A stretch of 64,000 bases of DNA from Blastococcus colisei (GTDB taxonomy: Bacteria > Actinomycetota > Actinomycetes > Mycobacteriales > Geodermatophilaceae): positions 2,914,001-2,978,000 of the forward strand of contig NZ_VFQE01000001.1 in assembly GCF_006717095.1 (NCBI RefSeq), written 5' to 3'. The notes beneath the pieces were generated by a model that ran no database searches, had not been told where the DNA came from, and saw only the letters and a program-made list of their open reading frames with translations. Positions 1 through 9,432 of this stretch are shown one piece after another; the first letter of the stretch is position 1, and each line of letters opens with the position of its first letter. The translations under genes were made by a program, and so were the position numbers.

Positions 1-467
1 AGTGGAGGACGGCGCGACGAGGAAGACCCGGTCGAGGTCGTGCTCCTCGGCCGCGGCCAGCCAGTCGGCCGCCTCGTCGGGGATCAGGTCGGGGGTGATC
101 GCGCCTGCTCCCCCGGCCGCAGCCAGATCGGCGGCGAACCGCTCGACGCCGTAGCGCTCGATCGGGTTCCAGTAGCTCATCACCACGGGGACAGCGCCGG
201 CCTCGGCCACCGCCGCGACCGCCTGCAGCACGTCCCGCATGCCCACCCCGGCCCGGACGGCGGCGTCCACCGCCTCCTGGATGACCGGCCCGTCCATGCC
301 CGGGTCGCTGTAGGGGACGCCGATCTCGATCACGTCGGCACCGCCCTCGACCGCGGCCACCATCGCGGCGATCGAGTCCGAGACGGTCGGGTAGCCGACC
401 GGGAGGTAGGCGATCAGCGCGGCGCGCTCGTCGGCCCTGGCGGCGGCGATGCGGTTCCGCAGGGCGC

Positions 468-471
<4 letters not shown>
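1..471 (-). CDS. trpA: Tryptophan synthase alpha subunit (partial, cut by window edge)
   Basis: TrpA cleaves indole-3-glycerol phosphate to indole and glyceraldehyde-3-phosphate and passes indole to TrpB. Only the N-terminal ~157 codons lie in the window. The translation starts [19 protein letters not shown] and contains the active-site region with [20 protein letters not shown] (the first acid of VIEIG and the Asp of PYSDP are the catalytic region) and [12 protein letters not shown]. The GTG start overlaps the trpB stop by four bases (GTGA, 468-471), so the two subunits are translationally coupled, as expected for a 1:1 complex. The 3' end lies left of base 1. Confidence 0.96.
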
Positions 472-1820
<1,349 letters not shown>

Positions 1821-1978
1821 GACCAGAGTGTCCCGCGTCGCAGGCCCGCTGCGGCGCAGGGGGGTCGGCCCGCCCGCAGAACCCTGGTGGCAGATCCGGC
1901 GGTAGACACCGGCCACGGGCGCCGACGTCGAGGGGTCCAGCCGCGCGCCCGGACGTCTAGATGACCTATTCCAAGGGT

Positions 1979-2941
1979 TTAGTGGTCGTAGACGGTGAGG
2001 CAGCGGGCGACGGGGGCGCCGATGCGGTCGTTGTGCCAGATTGCGGCGGTCAGGGCCAGGACGCGTTGCAGGACTCGGACCCAGACTCCTCCGGGGGTGT
2101 GTCCGCCGTGTTGTTCGAGGTCGAGTTGGCCTTTAAGGGTGTCGTTGATCGACTCGATGACCTGGCGTAATGGCCTGAAGAAGCGCGTCCCCGGGCGTTC
2201 GGCTTCACCCTTGCGTGCCGGGCGCAGCAGGTTCAACCCCGCGTCGGCGAGGGTGCCTTCGAACTCGCGGCCGTAGTAGTTCTTGTCCGCAATCACGACC
2301 TGCTCGCGGCGGTCAGCGGTCAGGGCGGGGTCGGCGTCGAGGATGTCGAGGAGCACCGCGCGCTCGTCGGCCTTGGCGCCGGTGAGGGCGAAGCCGACCG
2401 GCAGCCCGTGCAGCGTGCACAGCAGGTGCAGCCGCAGGCCCCAGAACAACCGGGAGTGGCTGGCGCAGTAGCCGTACTCCGCCCAGCCGGCCAGATCCGA
2501 GCGGCGGACGGTCTCCCTGGAGCGGGCGCACTCGACTGGCGTGGAGTCAACGACCCACACGTCATCGGTGAACAGGCTGGTGTCGCGGGCGAGCGCGGTG
2601 ATCAGCCAGGCGATCGTGTCGGCCAGGCGTCGCAGCCGCTTGTTGTAGGCCGGCTGCAGGGGCAGATACGGGAACAGATGCCGCAGCTCCGCGTGGGCGT
2701 AGCGCAGCCAGCGGGCCTCACTCGGACGGCCGGCCAACGCCTGCATGACGGCCAGCGTGACCAGCTCCGCGTCGGTGATCTTCGGGGCGATTCCGACCCT
2801 CGGCCGGGCCGGAGCCCGCTCCGGAAAGGCCTTCAACAGGTCATCGGCGCGGACATAGAGTGCGGTTGCGAGGGTGTCCAGATCGGCGTCCACGAGGACC
2901 TCCGAGGTTCGACGTTGGGTTCCAACGCCGAGCGTGGGCAC
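1979..2941 (-). CDS. IS982-family transposase
   Basis: DDE transposase of 320 aa with no frameshift. The N-terminus has the family's usual opening ([17 protein letters not shown]), then [20 protein letters not shown] and [20 protein letters not shown]. The catalytic core includes [15 protein letters not shown] (first Asp), [14 protein letters not shown] (second Asp) and the final acidic residue near [18 protein letters not shown]. The gene nearly fills the IS, ending 18 bp inside one terminus. Function is recognised from these family motifs; activity is inferred. Confidence 0.93.
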   Translation of the reverse strand: MPTLGVGTQRRTSEVLVDADLDTLATALYVRADDLLKAFPERAPARPRVGIAPKITDAELVTLAVMQALAGRPSEARWLRYAHAELRHLFPYLPLQPAYNKRLRRLADTIAWLITALARDTSLFTDDVWVVDSTPVECARSRETVRRSDLAGWAEYGYCASHSRLFWGLRLHLLCTLHGLPVGFALTGAKADERAVLLDILDADPALTADRREQVVIADKNYYGREFEGTLADAGLNLLRPARKGEAERPGTRFFRPLRQVIESINDTLKGQLDLEQHGGHTPGGVWVRVLQRVLALTAAIWHNDRIGAPVARCLTVYDH

Positions 2942-2985
2942 CCTCGCCTCTCACCTGCTCAAGGCTCGCCGACCGATACCGCCGA

Positions 2986-3041
2986 CGTTCCCGCGGGAAC
3001 GCGGTCAAGGCTCTCAGCTTGACGACGTTCCCGCAGGAACG
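2986..3041. repeat. Two 16-bp palindromes in the IS982 promoter-side end
   Basis: CGTTCCCGCGGGAACG at 2986-3001 is a perfect palindrome; CGTTCCCGCAGGAACG at 3026-3041 matches it with one change, 40 bp away. Both lie between the transposase start (2941) and the right terminus, with similar flanks (tcaaggctc and tgatcgag). They could be transposase or host-factor binding sites controlling the transposase promoter. Role is inferred. Confidence 0.6.
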
Positions 3042-3141
3042 TGATCGAGAACGGCAACCCCTTGGAATAGGTCATCTAGCCGGGCCATGGCGCGGCTAGA
3101 CGTCCGCTCAGGCGGCTCGACGTGAAGAAGGTGCGCCGGGC

Positions 3142-3951
3142 TCAGCGGGTCGTGCGCGGGGTGGCCGGGTGCGAGCCGGCCGTGACCAGGTCGGCGACCG
3201 CCTGGCGGGCGTCACCGGCGGTGACCAGACCCTCCCCGACCAGGACGGCGTCGGCGCCGGCCGCCGCGTAACCGATCAGGTCGTGCGGGCCGCGGACACC
3301 GGACTCGGCCACCTTGACCACGCCCGACGGCAGGCCCGGGGCGATCTTCTCGAAGGTGGAACGGTCGACCTGCAGCGTGGTGAGGTCGCGCGCGTTGACG
3401 CCGATGACCGAGGCACCGGCGTCCATGGCGCGGTCGGCCTCGGCCTCGGTGTGCACCTCGACCAGGGCCGTCATCCCGAGGGACTCGATCCGCTCCCGCA
3501 GACCGACGAGCGCGTTCTGCTCGAGCGCCGCCACGATCAGCAGGACGACGTCGGCGCCGTGGGCCCGGGCCTCGTGCACCTGGTAGCTGCTGACGACGAA
3601 GTCCTTGCAGAGGATCGGCACCTCGACCACGGCGCGGACGGAGTCGAGATCGGCCTGCGACCCGCCGAAGCGCCGGCGCTCGGTGAGGACGCTGATCACC
3701 CTCGCCCCGCCGGCGGCGTACTGGAGGGCCAGCTGCGCCGGGTCGGGGATGTCGGCGAGCTCTCCCTTGGAGGGGCTGCGCCGCTTCACCTCGGCGATCA
3801 CGCCGACGCCGGGGGCGCGCAGCGCGGCCAGCGCATCGAGGGCGGGGCGGGCGTCCAGTGCGGCGGCCTTGACCTCCCCCAGAGGGGTCAGCGCCTCGCG
3901 GGCGGCGAGGTCCTCGCGTACGCCGGCGACGATCTCGTCGAGCACGTTCAC
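3142..3951 (-). CDS. trpC: Indole-3-glycerol-phosphate synthase
   Basis: TrpC closes the indole ring from CdRP. The start chosen is the GTG at 3951 ([19 protein letters not shown]), giving 269 aa, the normal actinobacterial length; the longer frame to 4026 lacks similarity. Landmarks: [13 protein letters not shown] (catalytic Lys), [20 protein letters not shown] (catalytic Lys), [15 protein letters not shown] (catalytic Glu), [15 protein letters not shown] and [12 protein letters not shown]. No good Shine-Dalgarno precedes this GTG; instead a 13-codon ORF with its own GGAGG ends in a GTGA overlap on the start. Confidence 0.95.
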   Translation of the reverse strand: MNVLDEIVAGVREDLAAREALTPLGEVKAAALDARPALDALAALRAPGVGVIAEVKRRSPSKGELADIPDPAQLALQYAAGGARVISVLTERRRFGGSQADLDSVRAVVEVPILCKDFVVSSYQVHEARAHGADVVLLIVAALEQNALVGLRERIESLGMTALVEVHTEAEADRAMDAGASVIGVNARDLTTLQVDRSTFEKIAPGLPSGVVKVAESGVRGPHDLIGYAAAGADAVLVGEGLVTAGDARQAVADLVTAGSHPATPRTTR

Positions 3952-3989
3952 GGCCGCGGGCCTGCCGATACCGCTGCGCGGCTGCTCAC
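3948..3989 (-). CDS. 13-codon coupling mini-ORF before trpC
   Basis: GTG at 3989 is preceded by GGAGGACCGC, an excellent ribosome site. The ORF reads [13 protein letters not shown] and stops with TGA that overlaps the trpC GTG (GTGA, 3948-3951). It has no Trp codons, so it is not a Trp-sensing attenuator peptide. The likely role is to load ribosomes that then re-initiate at trpC. Its sequence is unrelated to the other mini-ORFs in the window, but the layout is the same. Translation itself is inferred. Confidence 0.55.
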   Translation of the reverse strand: MSSRAAVSAGPRP

Positions 3990-4111
3990 GCGGTCCTCCG
4001 GAAATCGCACCAGAACGTCCCCTCACCAGGCGGATGGGTGACAGCCACTGTAGAGGCGGTGACCGCCCGCCCCGGCCGGGGGGCCGGGTGCACCGGCCTC
4101 GGGCAGTTCCG

Positions 4112-4711
4112 CTATGCGGTGGGGTCCTCGCCCCGGTCGAGGGCCTTCCAGGCGGCCTGGGCGCGGTCCTCGTCGGTCTCGGGCCGGGCCGGTGCGGTGG
4201 CGGAGGTGTGTCCCGTGGCGGGGTCGGTGGCTCGCTCGTACCGCCGTCCCATGGCCGGCCAGGTGCGGCCCCGGAGCACGACGAGCACGCCGACCGCGAC
4301 GGCCAGGACGCCGGCCAGCACGGCGACCACCGGCCAGGCCGTGACGCCGCCGACGGTGACCTCCCCTACCCATCCGCCCACGTCGCCGGGCTCGACCCCC
4401 GTGACGAGAGCGCCCAGCCCGGACCGGGTGAGTACTCCGCCGGCCGCCGCCACCAGCACGCCGAGCACCAGGCGAGCCCAGCCGCGGACGGCGAGCACCG
4501 CGACCGCGGCCGCGAGCAGCACCAGTCCGGACGCGGGGACCAGCGGCGCGGCATCGGCGCCGGAGAGCGTGCCCTCGATCGGCGGCAGCGGGGCCGGGCG
4601 CTCGACCGTGTACCCGACCCACGCCCCGCCCCCGGCGATCAGGGCGAGGGCGCCCGCCAGCACCGCCCCGCCGACGACGGCGCCGAGCTCGCGCCGTGCC
4701 GTCGCGGTCAT
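4112..4711 (-). CDS. Trp-operon-associated membrane protein (Trp_oprn_chp type)
   Basis: A 199-aa membrane protein placed between trpE and trpC, where actinobacteria usually have a Trp-associated transmembrane protein of unknown role. There are four hydrophobic segments (about residues 12-32, 53-72, 75-98 and 122-145) and a hydrophilic C-terminal tail rich in Glu and Asp. The ATG start overlaps the trpE stop (ATGA, 4708-4711), so it is coupled to trpE. The family link rests mainly on position and layout. No catalytic motif is visible. Confidence 0.8.
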   Translation of the reverse strand: MTATARRELGAVVGGAVLAGALALIAGGGAWVGYTVERPAPLPPIEGTLSGADAAPLVPASGLVLLAAAVAVLAVRGWARLVLGVLVAAAGGVLTRSGLGALVTGVEPGDVGGWVGEVTVGGVTAWPVVAVLAGVLAVAVGVLVVLRGRTWPAMGRRYERATDPATGHTSATAPARPETDEDRAQAAWKALDRGEDPTA

Positions 4712-6204
4712 CTCAGCTCCCGCAGTCCTTCGGCCGTCGCGATCGCCGACAGCACGGCACGGGCCTTGTGTCGGGTCTCGGCCTCCTCGGTGGCCGCGTC
4801 GCTGTCGGCGACGATGCCCGCACCGGCCTGCACGTAGGCGCGCCCCTGGTGCAGGACGGCGGTGCGGATGGCGATCGCCATGTCCATGTCGCCGCTGGCG
4901 TCGACGTAGCCGACGGTGCCGGCGTAGAGCGCCCGGCGGGTGGGCTCCAGCGACTCGATGATCTCCATGGCCCGCGGCTTGGGCGCCCCCGAGACGGTGC
5001 CGGCCGGGAACGTGGCGTCGAAGACGTCGAGGGCATCGTGCTCCGGCGCCACCGTGCCGGTCACCGTGGACACCAGGTGCATGACGTGGCTGTAGTGCTC
5101 GACCCGCATGAAGTCGGGCACCTCGACGGTGCCCGGGACGCACACCCGGCCCAGGTCGTTGCGCGCGAGGTCGACCAGCATCACGTGCTCGGCACGCTCC
5201 TTGGGATCGGCCAGCAGCCCCTCGGCCAGCCGGACGTCCTCCTCCGGCGTCGCGCCGCGGGGCCGGGTGCCGGCCGGCGGGTGGACGACGGCCGCGTCCC
5301 CCGTGACGGTGACCAGTGCCTCCGGCGAGGACCCGACGACGTCGAACGGGCTCTCCCGCCCGGCGAAGCGCAGCAGGTACATGTACGGCGAGGGGTTGGT
5401 CGCCCGCAGCACCCGGTAGAGGTCGAGCGCCTCGACGTCGGTGGTCAGCTCGAACCGCTGGGCGAGGACCACCTGGAACGCGTCGCCCGCGCGGATGTGC
5501 TCCCGGATCCGCTCGACGCCGTCCTCGTACGCGCCGGGCGCCAGGTTGCTGGTCACCGCCGGCGGGTCGGCGCGTTCGAGCACCGCCACCCCGGGCGGCA
5601 CCGCCTCGGTCAGGTCCGCGGCCATGGCATCGAGCCGCGCGACGGCGTCGTCGTAGCCGCCCCCGGCGCGCAGGGCGTTCGCGATGAGCAGGATGGAGCC
5701 GTCGGTGTGGTCGAGCACGGCGAGGTCGGTCACCAGCATCATCGCCAGCTCGGGCATCCCGAGGTCGTCGGTGCTGGTCCGGGGCAGGCGCTCGAGCCGG
5801 CGGACGACGTCGTACCCGAGGTAGCCGACCAGACCGCCGGTCAGCGGCGGCAGCCCGTCGACGCGCGGCGACCGCAGCCGCCGGGCCAGCGTGCGGACGG
5901 CGGCGAGCGGGTCCTCCGGCAGGTCGTCGGTGAGCCCGGGCAGGTCGTCGCCCAGCCACTGCGTGACGCCGTCCCGCTCGGTGAGGACGCCGGCGCTGCG
6001 CACCCCCACGAAGCTGTAGCGCGCCCAGCGCTTGCCCTGCTCGGCGGACTCCAGCAGCACCGTGCCCGGCCGGTTGCCCGCCAGCTTGCGGTAGACACCG
6101 ACGGCGGTCTCGCTGTCGGCGAGCAGCTTCCGGGTCACCGGTACGACCGCCTGCTCCAGCGTCGCGAACTCCTCGGCCGACGGGCTGGTGACGCCGAATC
6201 TCAC
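4708..6204 (-). CDS. trpE: Anthranilate synthase component I
   Basis: TrpE makes anthranilate from chorismate with glutamine-derived ammonia. It is 498 aa. The N-terminal feedback region has the tryptophan-binding LLES motif (residues 50-53). The chorismate-binding domain shows [54 protein letters not shown] and [18 protein letters not shown] start overlaps the hisI stop (GTGA, 6201-6204). The partner amidotransferase TrpG is not in the window. Confidence 0.96.
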   Translation of the reverse strand: MRFGVTSPSAEEFATLEQAVVPVTRKLLADSETAVGVYRKLAGNRPGTVLLESAEQGKRWARYSFVGVRSAGVLTERDGVTQWLGDDLPGLTDDLPEDPLAAVRTLARRLRSPRVDGLPPLTGGLVGYLGYDVVRRLERLPRTSTDDLGMPELAMMLVTDLAVLDHTDGSILLIANALRAGGGYDDAVARLDAMAADLTEAVPPGVAVLERADPPAVTSNLAPGAYEDGVERIREHIRAGDAFQVVLAQRFELTTDVEALDLYRVLRATNPSPYMYLLRFAGRESPFDVVGSSPEALVTVTGDAAVVHPPAGTRPRGATPEEDVRLAEGLLADPKERAEHVMLVDLARNDLGRVCVPGTVEVPDFMRVEHYSHVMHLVSTVTGTVAPEHDALDVFDATFPAGTVSGAPKPRAMEIIESLEPTRRALYAGTVGYVDASGDMDMAIAIRTAVLHQGRAYVQAGAGIVADSDAATEEAETRHKARAVLSAIATAEGLRELR

Positions 6205-6575
6205 GACGGCTCTCCCTCGACCGCCGGGAGCGACCGGAAGAAGCAGCTGCGCTCGCCGGTGTGACAGGCGGCGCCCTCCTGGTCCACCAGCACGAGCAGC
6301 GCGTCGCCGTCGCAGTCCACGCGGACCTCACGCACCCACTGGCGGTTGCCGGAGGTCTCGCCCTTGACCCAGTACTCCCCGCGGCTGCGCGACCAGTAGG
6401 TGGCGCGTCCCGTGGTCAGGGTCCGGCGGAGCGCCTCCTCGTCCATCCACGCGAGCATCAGGACCTCGAGGCTGTCGTGCTGCTGGACGACGGCGGCCAC
6501 CAGGCCGGCCGGATCGCGGCGCAGCAGCGCGGCGACCTGGGGATCGAGGGCGGGTTCGGCGGACGGGACGGACAT
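6201..6575 (-). CDS. hisI: Phosphoribosyl-AMP cyclohydrolase
   Basis: HisI opens the purine ring of PR-AMP in histidine synthesis. It is 124 aa, monofunctional (no HisE domain). Landmarks: [35 protein letters not shown], the metal/substrate segment [14 protein letters not shown], and the zinc-binding [11 protein letters not shown]. It is coupled to trpE by a GTGA overlap, so this one His gene is expressed with the trp genes, as in several actinobacteria. Confidence 0.96.
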   Translation of the reverse strand: MSVPSAEPALDPQVAALLRRDPAGLVAAVVQQHDSLEVLMLAWMDEEALRRTLTTGRATYWSRSRGEYWVKGETSGNRQWVREVRVDCDGDALLVLVDQEGAACHTGERSCFFRSLPAVEGEPS

Positions 6576-6618
6576 GCCACCCAGTCTGCCGTGCGCCGTG
6601 CCCGCCGCTGCCCGGTGG

Positions 6619-7296
6619 TCAGGCGGGCGCGGCGCGGCCGAACCAGTGCCGGCCGGGGCCGATCAGCAGCATGCCGAGTCCGACCAGCGGGCCGACGGCG
6701 AAGAACAGCGAGAACGCCGCGATCGTGCCCTCGGTGCCCAGACCACCGATCAACGAGTCCAGGCGCGCGGCCCAGTAGACCGCCAGGACGATCTGGGCGG
6801 CCAGCGCACCGGCGAGCAGCAGGCCGGCGGCCCGTCGGCGGCTGTTGAGCGCCCACACCCCCGATCCGATGAGCAGCACCACCGACAGCAGCTGGACGAC
6901 CGCGAGCGTGACCCCTTCGTTCGCCAGCGCGTTCAGTGCGGTCGGCGAGTAGGGGGCGCCGGCCTCGGCGACGGCGACGTCGGCGATCGAGGCGAAGAAC
7001 CACAGGTAGAGCGAGGCGATCAGCACCACGACGGCCTGCGCGAACGCCAGCACGGCAGCGGTGATGACCTGCCCGGGCCGCTGCGGGCGGCGCGGCGGCA
7101 GCGGATAGCCGTACGGAGCCGGCGGCCCCCAGGGCGGGACGGCTGCGTACGGCGGCGGGTACCCGTAGGCCGGCGGCGCGGCGTAGGGCGCGACCGTGGG
7201 CGGCGGGCCCGCGTACGGCGCACCCGGCTCGGTCGGCGTGGCCGGATCGGCCCACGGGCTCCCGCCGGCCGGCCCCCAGTTTCCCGGTCCGCTCAC
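6619..7296 (-). CDS. Proline-rich membrane protein, function unknown
   Basis: A 225-aa protein. Residues 1-75 are rich in Pro, Gly, Ala and Tyr (repeated [10 protein letters not shown]-like blocks) and probably disordered in the cytoplasm. Four hydrophobic segments follow (about 78-105, 128-150, 160-178 and 188-210). No enzymatic motif is visible. It is coupled to the upstream FAD dehydrogenase by a GTGA overlap (7293-7296) and ends 43 bp before hisI, so it is probably in the same transcript. I do not recognise a named family. Confidence 0.75.
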   Translation of the reverse strand: MSGPGNWGPAGGSPWADPATPTEPGAPYAGPPPTVAPYAAPPAYGYPPPYAAVPPWGPPAPYGYPLPPRRPQRPGQVITAAVLAFAQAVVVLIASLYLWFFASIADVAVAEAGAPYSPTALNALANEGVTLAVVQLLSVVLLIGSGVWALNSRRRAAGLLLAGALAAQIVLAVYWAARLDSLIGGLGTEGTIAAFSLFFAVGPLVGLGMLLIGPGRHWFGRAAPA

Positions 7297-8966
7297 AGTG
7301 CGGCCGCCGCGGCGCGCCCGGCGGTTCGCCCGGAGAAGAGGCAGCCGCCGAGGAAGGTTCCCTCCAGCGACCGGTAGCCGTGCATTCCCCCTCCGCCGAA
7401 GCCGGCGATCTCACCCGCCGCGTACAGCCCGGGGAAGACCTCGCCGCCCGGCCGGAGCACCCGGCCCGACAGGTCGGTCTCGAGCCCGCCGAGCGTCTTG
7501 CGGGTGATGATGTTGAGCCGCACGGCGATCAGCGGGCCGGCCTCGGGGTCGAGGATGCGGTGCGGCTGCGCGACCCGGATCAGCTTGTCGCCGAGGTAGT
7601 TGCGCGCCGCGCGCATCGCGTTGATCTGCATGTCCTTGCCGAACTCGTGGGCGATCTCGCGGTCACGGGCGACGATCTCCCGCTCGATCTGCGCCAGGTC
7701 CAGCTCCGGCGTCCCGCCGGTGATCCGGTTCATGCCGGCGACCAGCTCGGGCAGGGTGTCGGCCACGACGAAGTCCTCGCCCTTGTCCAGGAACGCCCGG
7801 ACGGGGGCGGCCATGCCGGCCCTGACCCGGGTCGCCAGCAGACGGACGTCCTTGCCGGTGAGGTCGGGGTTCTGCTCGGAGCCCGAGAGCCCGAACTCTT
7901 TCTCGACGATCTTGTGCGTCGCGATGAACCAGGTGTGCTCGTAGCCGGTCGTGCCGATGTGGGCGAGGGTCCCGAGGGTGTCGAATCCCGGGAACAGCGG
8001 CACCGGGAGCCGCTTCCCGGTGGCGTCGAACCACAGCGACGACGGCCCCGGCAGGATCCGGATGCCGTGGTCGGCCCAGACCGGCGAGTGGTTGGCGATG
8101 CCCTCCGTGTAGTGCCACATGCGGTCGCTGTTGACGACGCTCGCGCCGGCGTCCTCGGTGGCCTGCAGCATCCGGCCGTCGACGTGGGCCGGAACGCCCG
8201 AGAGCATCCGCTGCGGGGCCGGACCGAGCCGGGCCGGCCAGTTCCGGCGCACCAGCTCGTGGTTGGCGCCGATGCCGCCCGCCGTCACGACGACGACCTG
8301 GGCGCCGATCTCGAAGTCACCGGTCTCGGTGCGGGAGCTCGCCTCGCCGCGGGCGACGGAGCTGGGCTCCAGGACGGCACCACGGACGCCGCTGACCGCA
8401 CCACCGGTGACCACGAGCTCGGACACGCGGTGCCGGAAGCGCAGCTCCACCCGGCCGGCCGCGACCGCGGCGCGTACCCGGCGGGCGAAGGGCTCGACGA
8501 TGGCGGGGCCGGTGCCCCAGACGATGTGGAACCGCGGCACGGAGTTGCCGTGCCCGGTGGCGGTGTACCCGCCGCGCTCGGCCCAGCCGACCACCGGGAA
8601 GAAGCCGATGCCCTGCTCCTTGAGCCAGGACCGCTTCTCCCCCGCGGCGAACTGTAGGTAGGCCTCGGCCCACTGCCGCGGCCAGTGGTCGGACTCCCGG
8701 TCGAACCCCGCGGTGCCGAACCAGTCCTGCCGGGCGAGCTCGAGGGAGTCGTGCACCCGCAGCCGGCGCTGCTCGGGCGAGTCGATGAGGAACAGCCCGC
8801 CGAAGCTCCACCAGGCCTGCCCGCCGAGGGACGCCTCGGGCTCCTGCTCCAGGAGGATCACCCGCTTGCCGGCATCGGCCAGCTCCGCGGTGGCCACCAG
8901 GCCGGCGAGGCCCGCTCCCACGACGACTGCGTCTGCTTCCGTCCGGCCCGTCTCGTTGCTGGTCAC
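7293..8966 (-). CDS. FAD-binding dehydrogenase (flavocytochrome c / KstD-like)
   Basis: A 557-aa flavoprotein oxidoreductase. The N-terminus has the dinucleotide-binding DAVVVGAGLAGLVATAELA and then LLEQEPEASLGGQAWWSFGG. The C-terminal FAD site is FPGLYAAGEIAGFGGGGMHG followed by SLEGTFLGGCLFSGRTAG. The whole resembles the bacterial FAD-binding dehydrogenase group related to fumarate reductase and ketosteroid dehydrogenases; the substrate is not known. The GTG at 8966 is chosen because the conserved fold starts at once and the codon overlaps the last mini-ORF stop (GTGA). Three tandem mini-ORFs lie directly upstream and supply its GAGGAGG ribosome site. Confidence 0.88.
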   Translation of the reverse strand: MTSNETGRTEADAVVVGAGLAGLVATAELADAGKRVILLEQEPEASLGGQAWWSFGGLFLIDSPEQRRLRVHDSLELARQDWFGTAGFDRESDHWPRQWAEAYLQFAAGEKRSWLKEQGIGFFPVVGWAERGGYTATGHGNSVPRFHIVWGTGPAIVEPFARRVRAAVAAGRVELRFRHRVSELVVTGGAVSGVRGAVLEPSSVARGEASSRTETGDFEIGAQVVVVTAGGIGANHELVRRNWPARLGPAPQRMLSGVPAHVDGRMLQATEDAGASVVNSDRMWHYTEGIANHSPVWADHGIRILPGPSSLWFDATGKRLPVPLFPGFDTLGTLAHIGTTGYEHTWFIATHKIVEKEFGLSGSEQNPDLTGKDVRLLATRVRAGMAAPVRAFLDKGEDFVVADTLPELVAGMNRITGGTPELDLAQIEREIVARDREIAHEFGKDMQINAMRAARNYLGDKLIRVAQPHRILDPEAGPLIAVRLNIITRKTLGGLETDLSGRVLRPGGEVFPGLYAAGEIAGFGGGGMHGYRSLEGTFLGGCLFSGRTAGRAAAAAL

Positions 8967-9043
8967 GTGTCCTCCTCGCTGGCGCTCGTCGGCCACGTGC
9001 CAACGGTGCTCTGTTCCCTGCGTGACCTCGCACGCTCGGTCAC
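8963..9043 (-). CDS. Mini-ORF 3 of tandem coupling array (26 aa)
   Basis: Identical in peptide to unit 1. Its TGA overlaps the GTG start of the FAD dehydrogenase (GTGA, 8963-8966). Its codons for Glu-Glu-Asp-Thr are the GAGGAGGACAC ribosome site of the dehydrogenase. Confidence 0.5.
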   Translation of the reverse strand: MTERARSRREQSTVGTWPTSASEEDT

Positions 9044-9120
9044 GTGTCCTCCTCGCTGGCGCTCGTCGGCCACGTGCCAACGGTGCTCTGTTCCCTGCGT
9101 AACCTCGCACGCTCGGTCAC
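9040..9120 (-). CDS. Mini-ORF 2 of tandem coupling array (26 aa)
   Basis: Same peptide as its neighbours apart from one Ser-to-Leu change (VTERARLRRE), which makes a TTA codon, rare in this GC-rich DNA. GTGA overlaps at both ends. GAGGAGGACAC of unit 1 is its ribosome site. Confidence 0.5.
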   Translation of the reverse strand: MTERARLRREQSTVGTWPTSASEEDT

Positions 9121-9197
9121 GTGTCCTCCTCGCTGGCGCTCGTCGGCCACGTGCCAACGGTGCTCTGTTCCCTGCGTGACCTCGCACGCTCGGTCAC
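9117..9197 (-). CDS. Mini-ORF 1 of tandem coupling array (26 aa)
   Basis: GTG at 9197 to TGA at 9117. The peptide begins VTERARSRRE, has QSTVGTWPTS, and ends ASEEDT. The stop overlaps the next GTG (GTGA). It is the unit farthest from the dehydrogenase, and no clear ribosome site precedes it. Confidence 0.5.
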   Translation of the reverse strand: MTERARSRREQSTVGTWPTSASEEDT

Positions 9198-9432
9198 GTG
9201 AGCGACGCTAGCGCCAACCGGCCGGCGTGCGCTGTCGCCCCGGGGAACGACGCGGGGTGGGAGGCGCCCGGACCGGCCGGCGCCGATGGTGCGCACGGCG
9301 GTGAGTTCGGCGATCGAGCGATCTCCTGTCGTCAGGAGCCGGTCCGCGCGCCTCGCCCGACAGCTGATGAGTGGACCTCAGCAGCCCAGATGCGGTCGTC
9401 GAACGGGTCGCGCAGGTCCACTGGTCGCCTGG
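9198..9432. other. Non-coding relic stretch left of tnpB element 1
   Basis: No convincing gene. Bases 9331-9356 repeat 10931-10956 (26 bp, two mismatches) in the same orientation, one copy on each side of the tnpB element; the right copy is the 3' end of the membrane-protein gene at 10932. A minus-strand fragment, VDLRDPFDDRIWAAEV, ends at that shared stop and faintly recalls a PIN-domain C-terminal piece, but it is too short to assign. The leftmost part may hold the promoter for the dehydrogenase operon; no clear -35/-10 pair was seen. Confidence 0.4.

Larger units (their letters stand above)
1961..3075 (-). mobile_element. IS982-family insertion sequence
   Basis: A complete 1115-bp element. 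The ends are 17-bp perfect inverted repeats, ATGACCTATTCCAAGGG at 1961-1977 and its complement at 3059-3075. It is flanked by CTAG at 1957-1960 and 3076-3079, read as a 4-bp target duplication (CTAG is itself a palindrome, so the exact boundary is not certain). It carries one transposase gene on the same strand as trp. Intact ends and an intact ORF suggest recent, possibly active, insertion. Confidence 0.92.
1951..3105. repeat. Interrupted long palindrome between trpC and trpB
   Basis: Removing the IS (1961-3075) and one CTAG copy rejoins 1951-1960 to 3080-3105. The result is a near-perfect palindrome with 12-bp arms GGACGTCTAGCC and GGCTAGACGTCC around a 12-base centre that itself holds GCCATGGC. 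There is no T-run, so it is not a classic intrinsic terminator. In the mRNA it would be a strong hairpin between trpC and trpB, perhaps an attenuator, RNA-processing or stability element. The IS split one arm at CTAG. Confidence 0.75.
8963..9197 (-). repeat. Three tandem 77-bp repeats before the FAD dehydrogenase
   Basis: The sequence repeats with an exact 77-bp period: GTGACC (minus strand) occurs at 9197, 9120, 9043 and 8966, the last being the dehydrogenase start. The three units are identical except one base (9101, AGGTTACGC against AGGTCACGC in the others). Each unit is a 27-codon ORF (81 nt) overlapping the next by four bases, which explains the period. Each ends in GAGGAGGACAC before the next GTG. 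Not a CRISPR: there are no variable spacers. Confidence 0.93.

Noticed and set aside
1821-1916. N-terminal extension of TrpB to 1916
   Set aside because: The extra 32 residues have no family similarity, and the frame starts close to the IS flank.
3948-4111. Tryptophan attenuator before trpC
   Set aside because: The small leader has no Trp codons and no competing terminator hairpin was seen.
4112-6331. Fusion of trpE-region frame to the Trp-associated membrane protein
   Set aside because: Upstream part is a shadow of trpE; the real protein starts at the ATG at 4711 that overlaps the trpE stop.
8963-9197. Tandem 77-bp repeats as a CRISPR array
   Set aside because: The units are contiguous and identical with no unique spacers; no cas genes nearby.
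9360-9432. VapC/PIN toxin fragment
   Set aside because: Only about 16 suggestive residues (RDPFDDRIW); too short to support a call.
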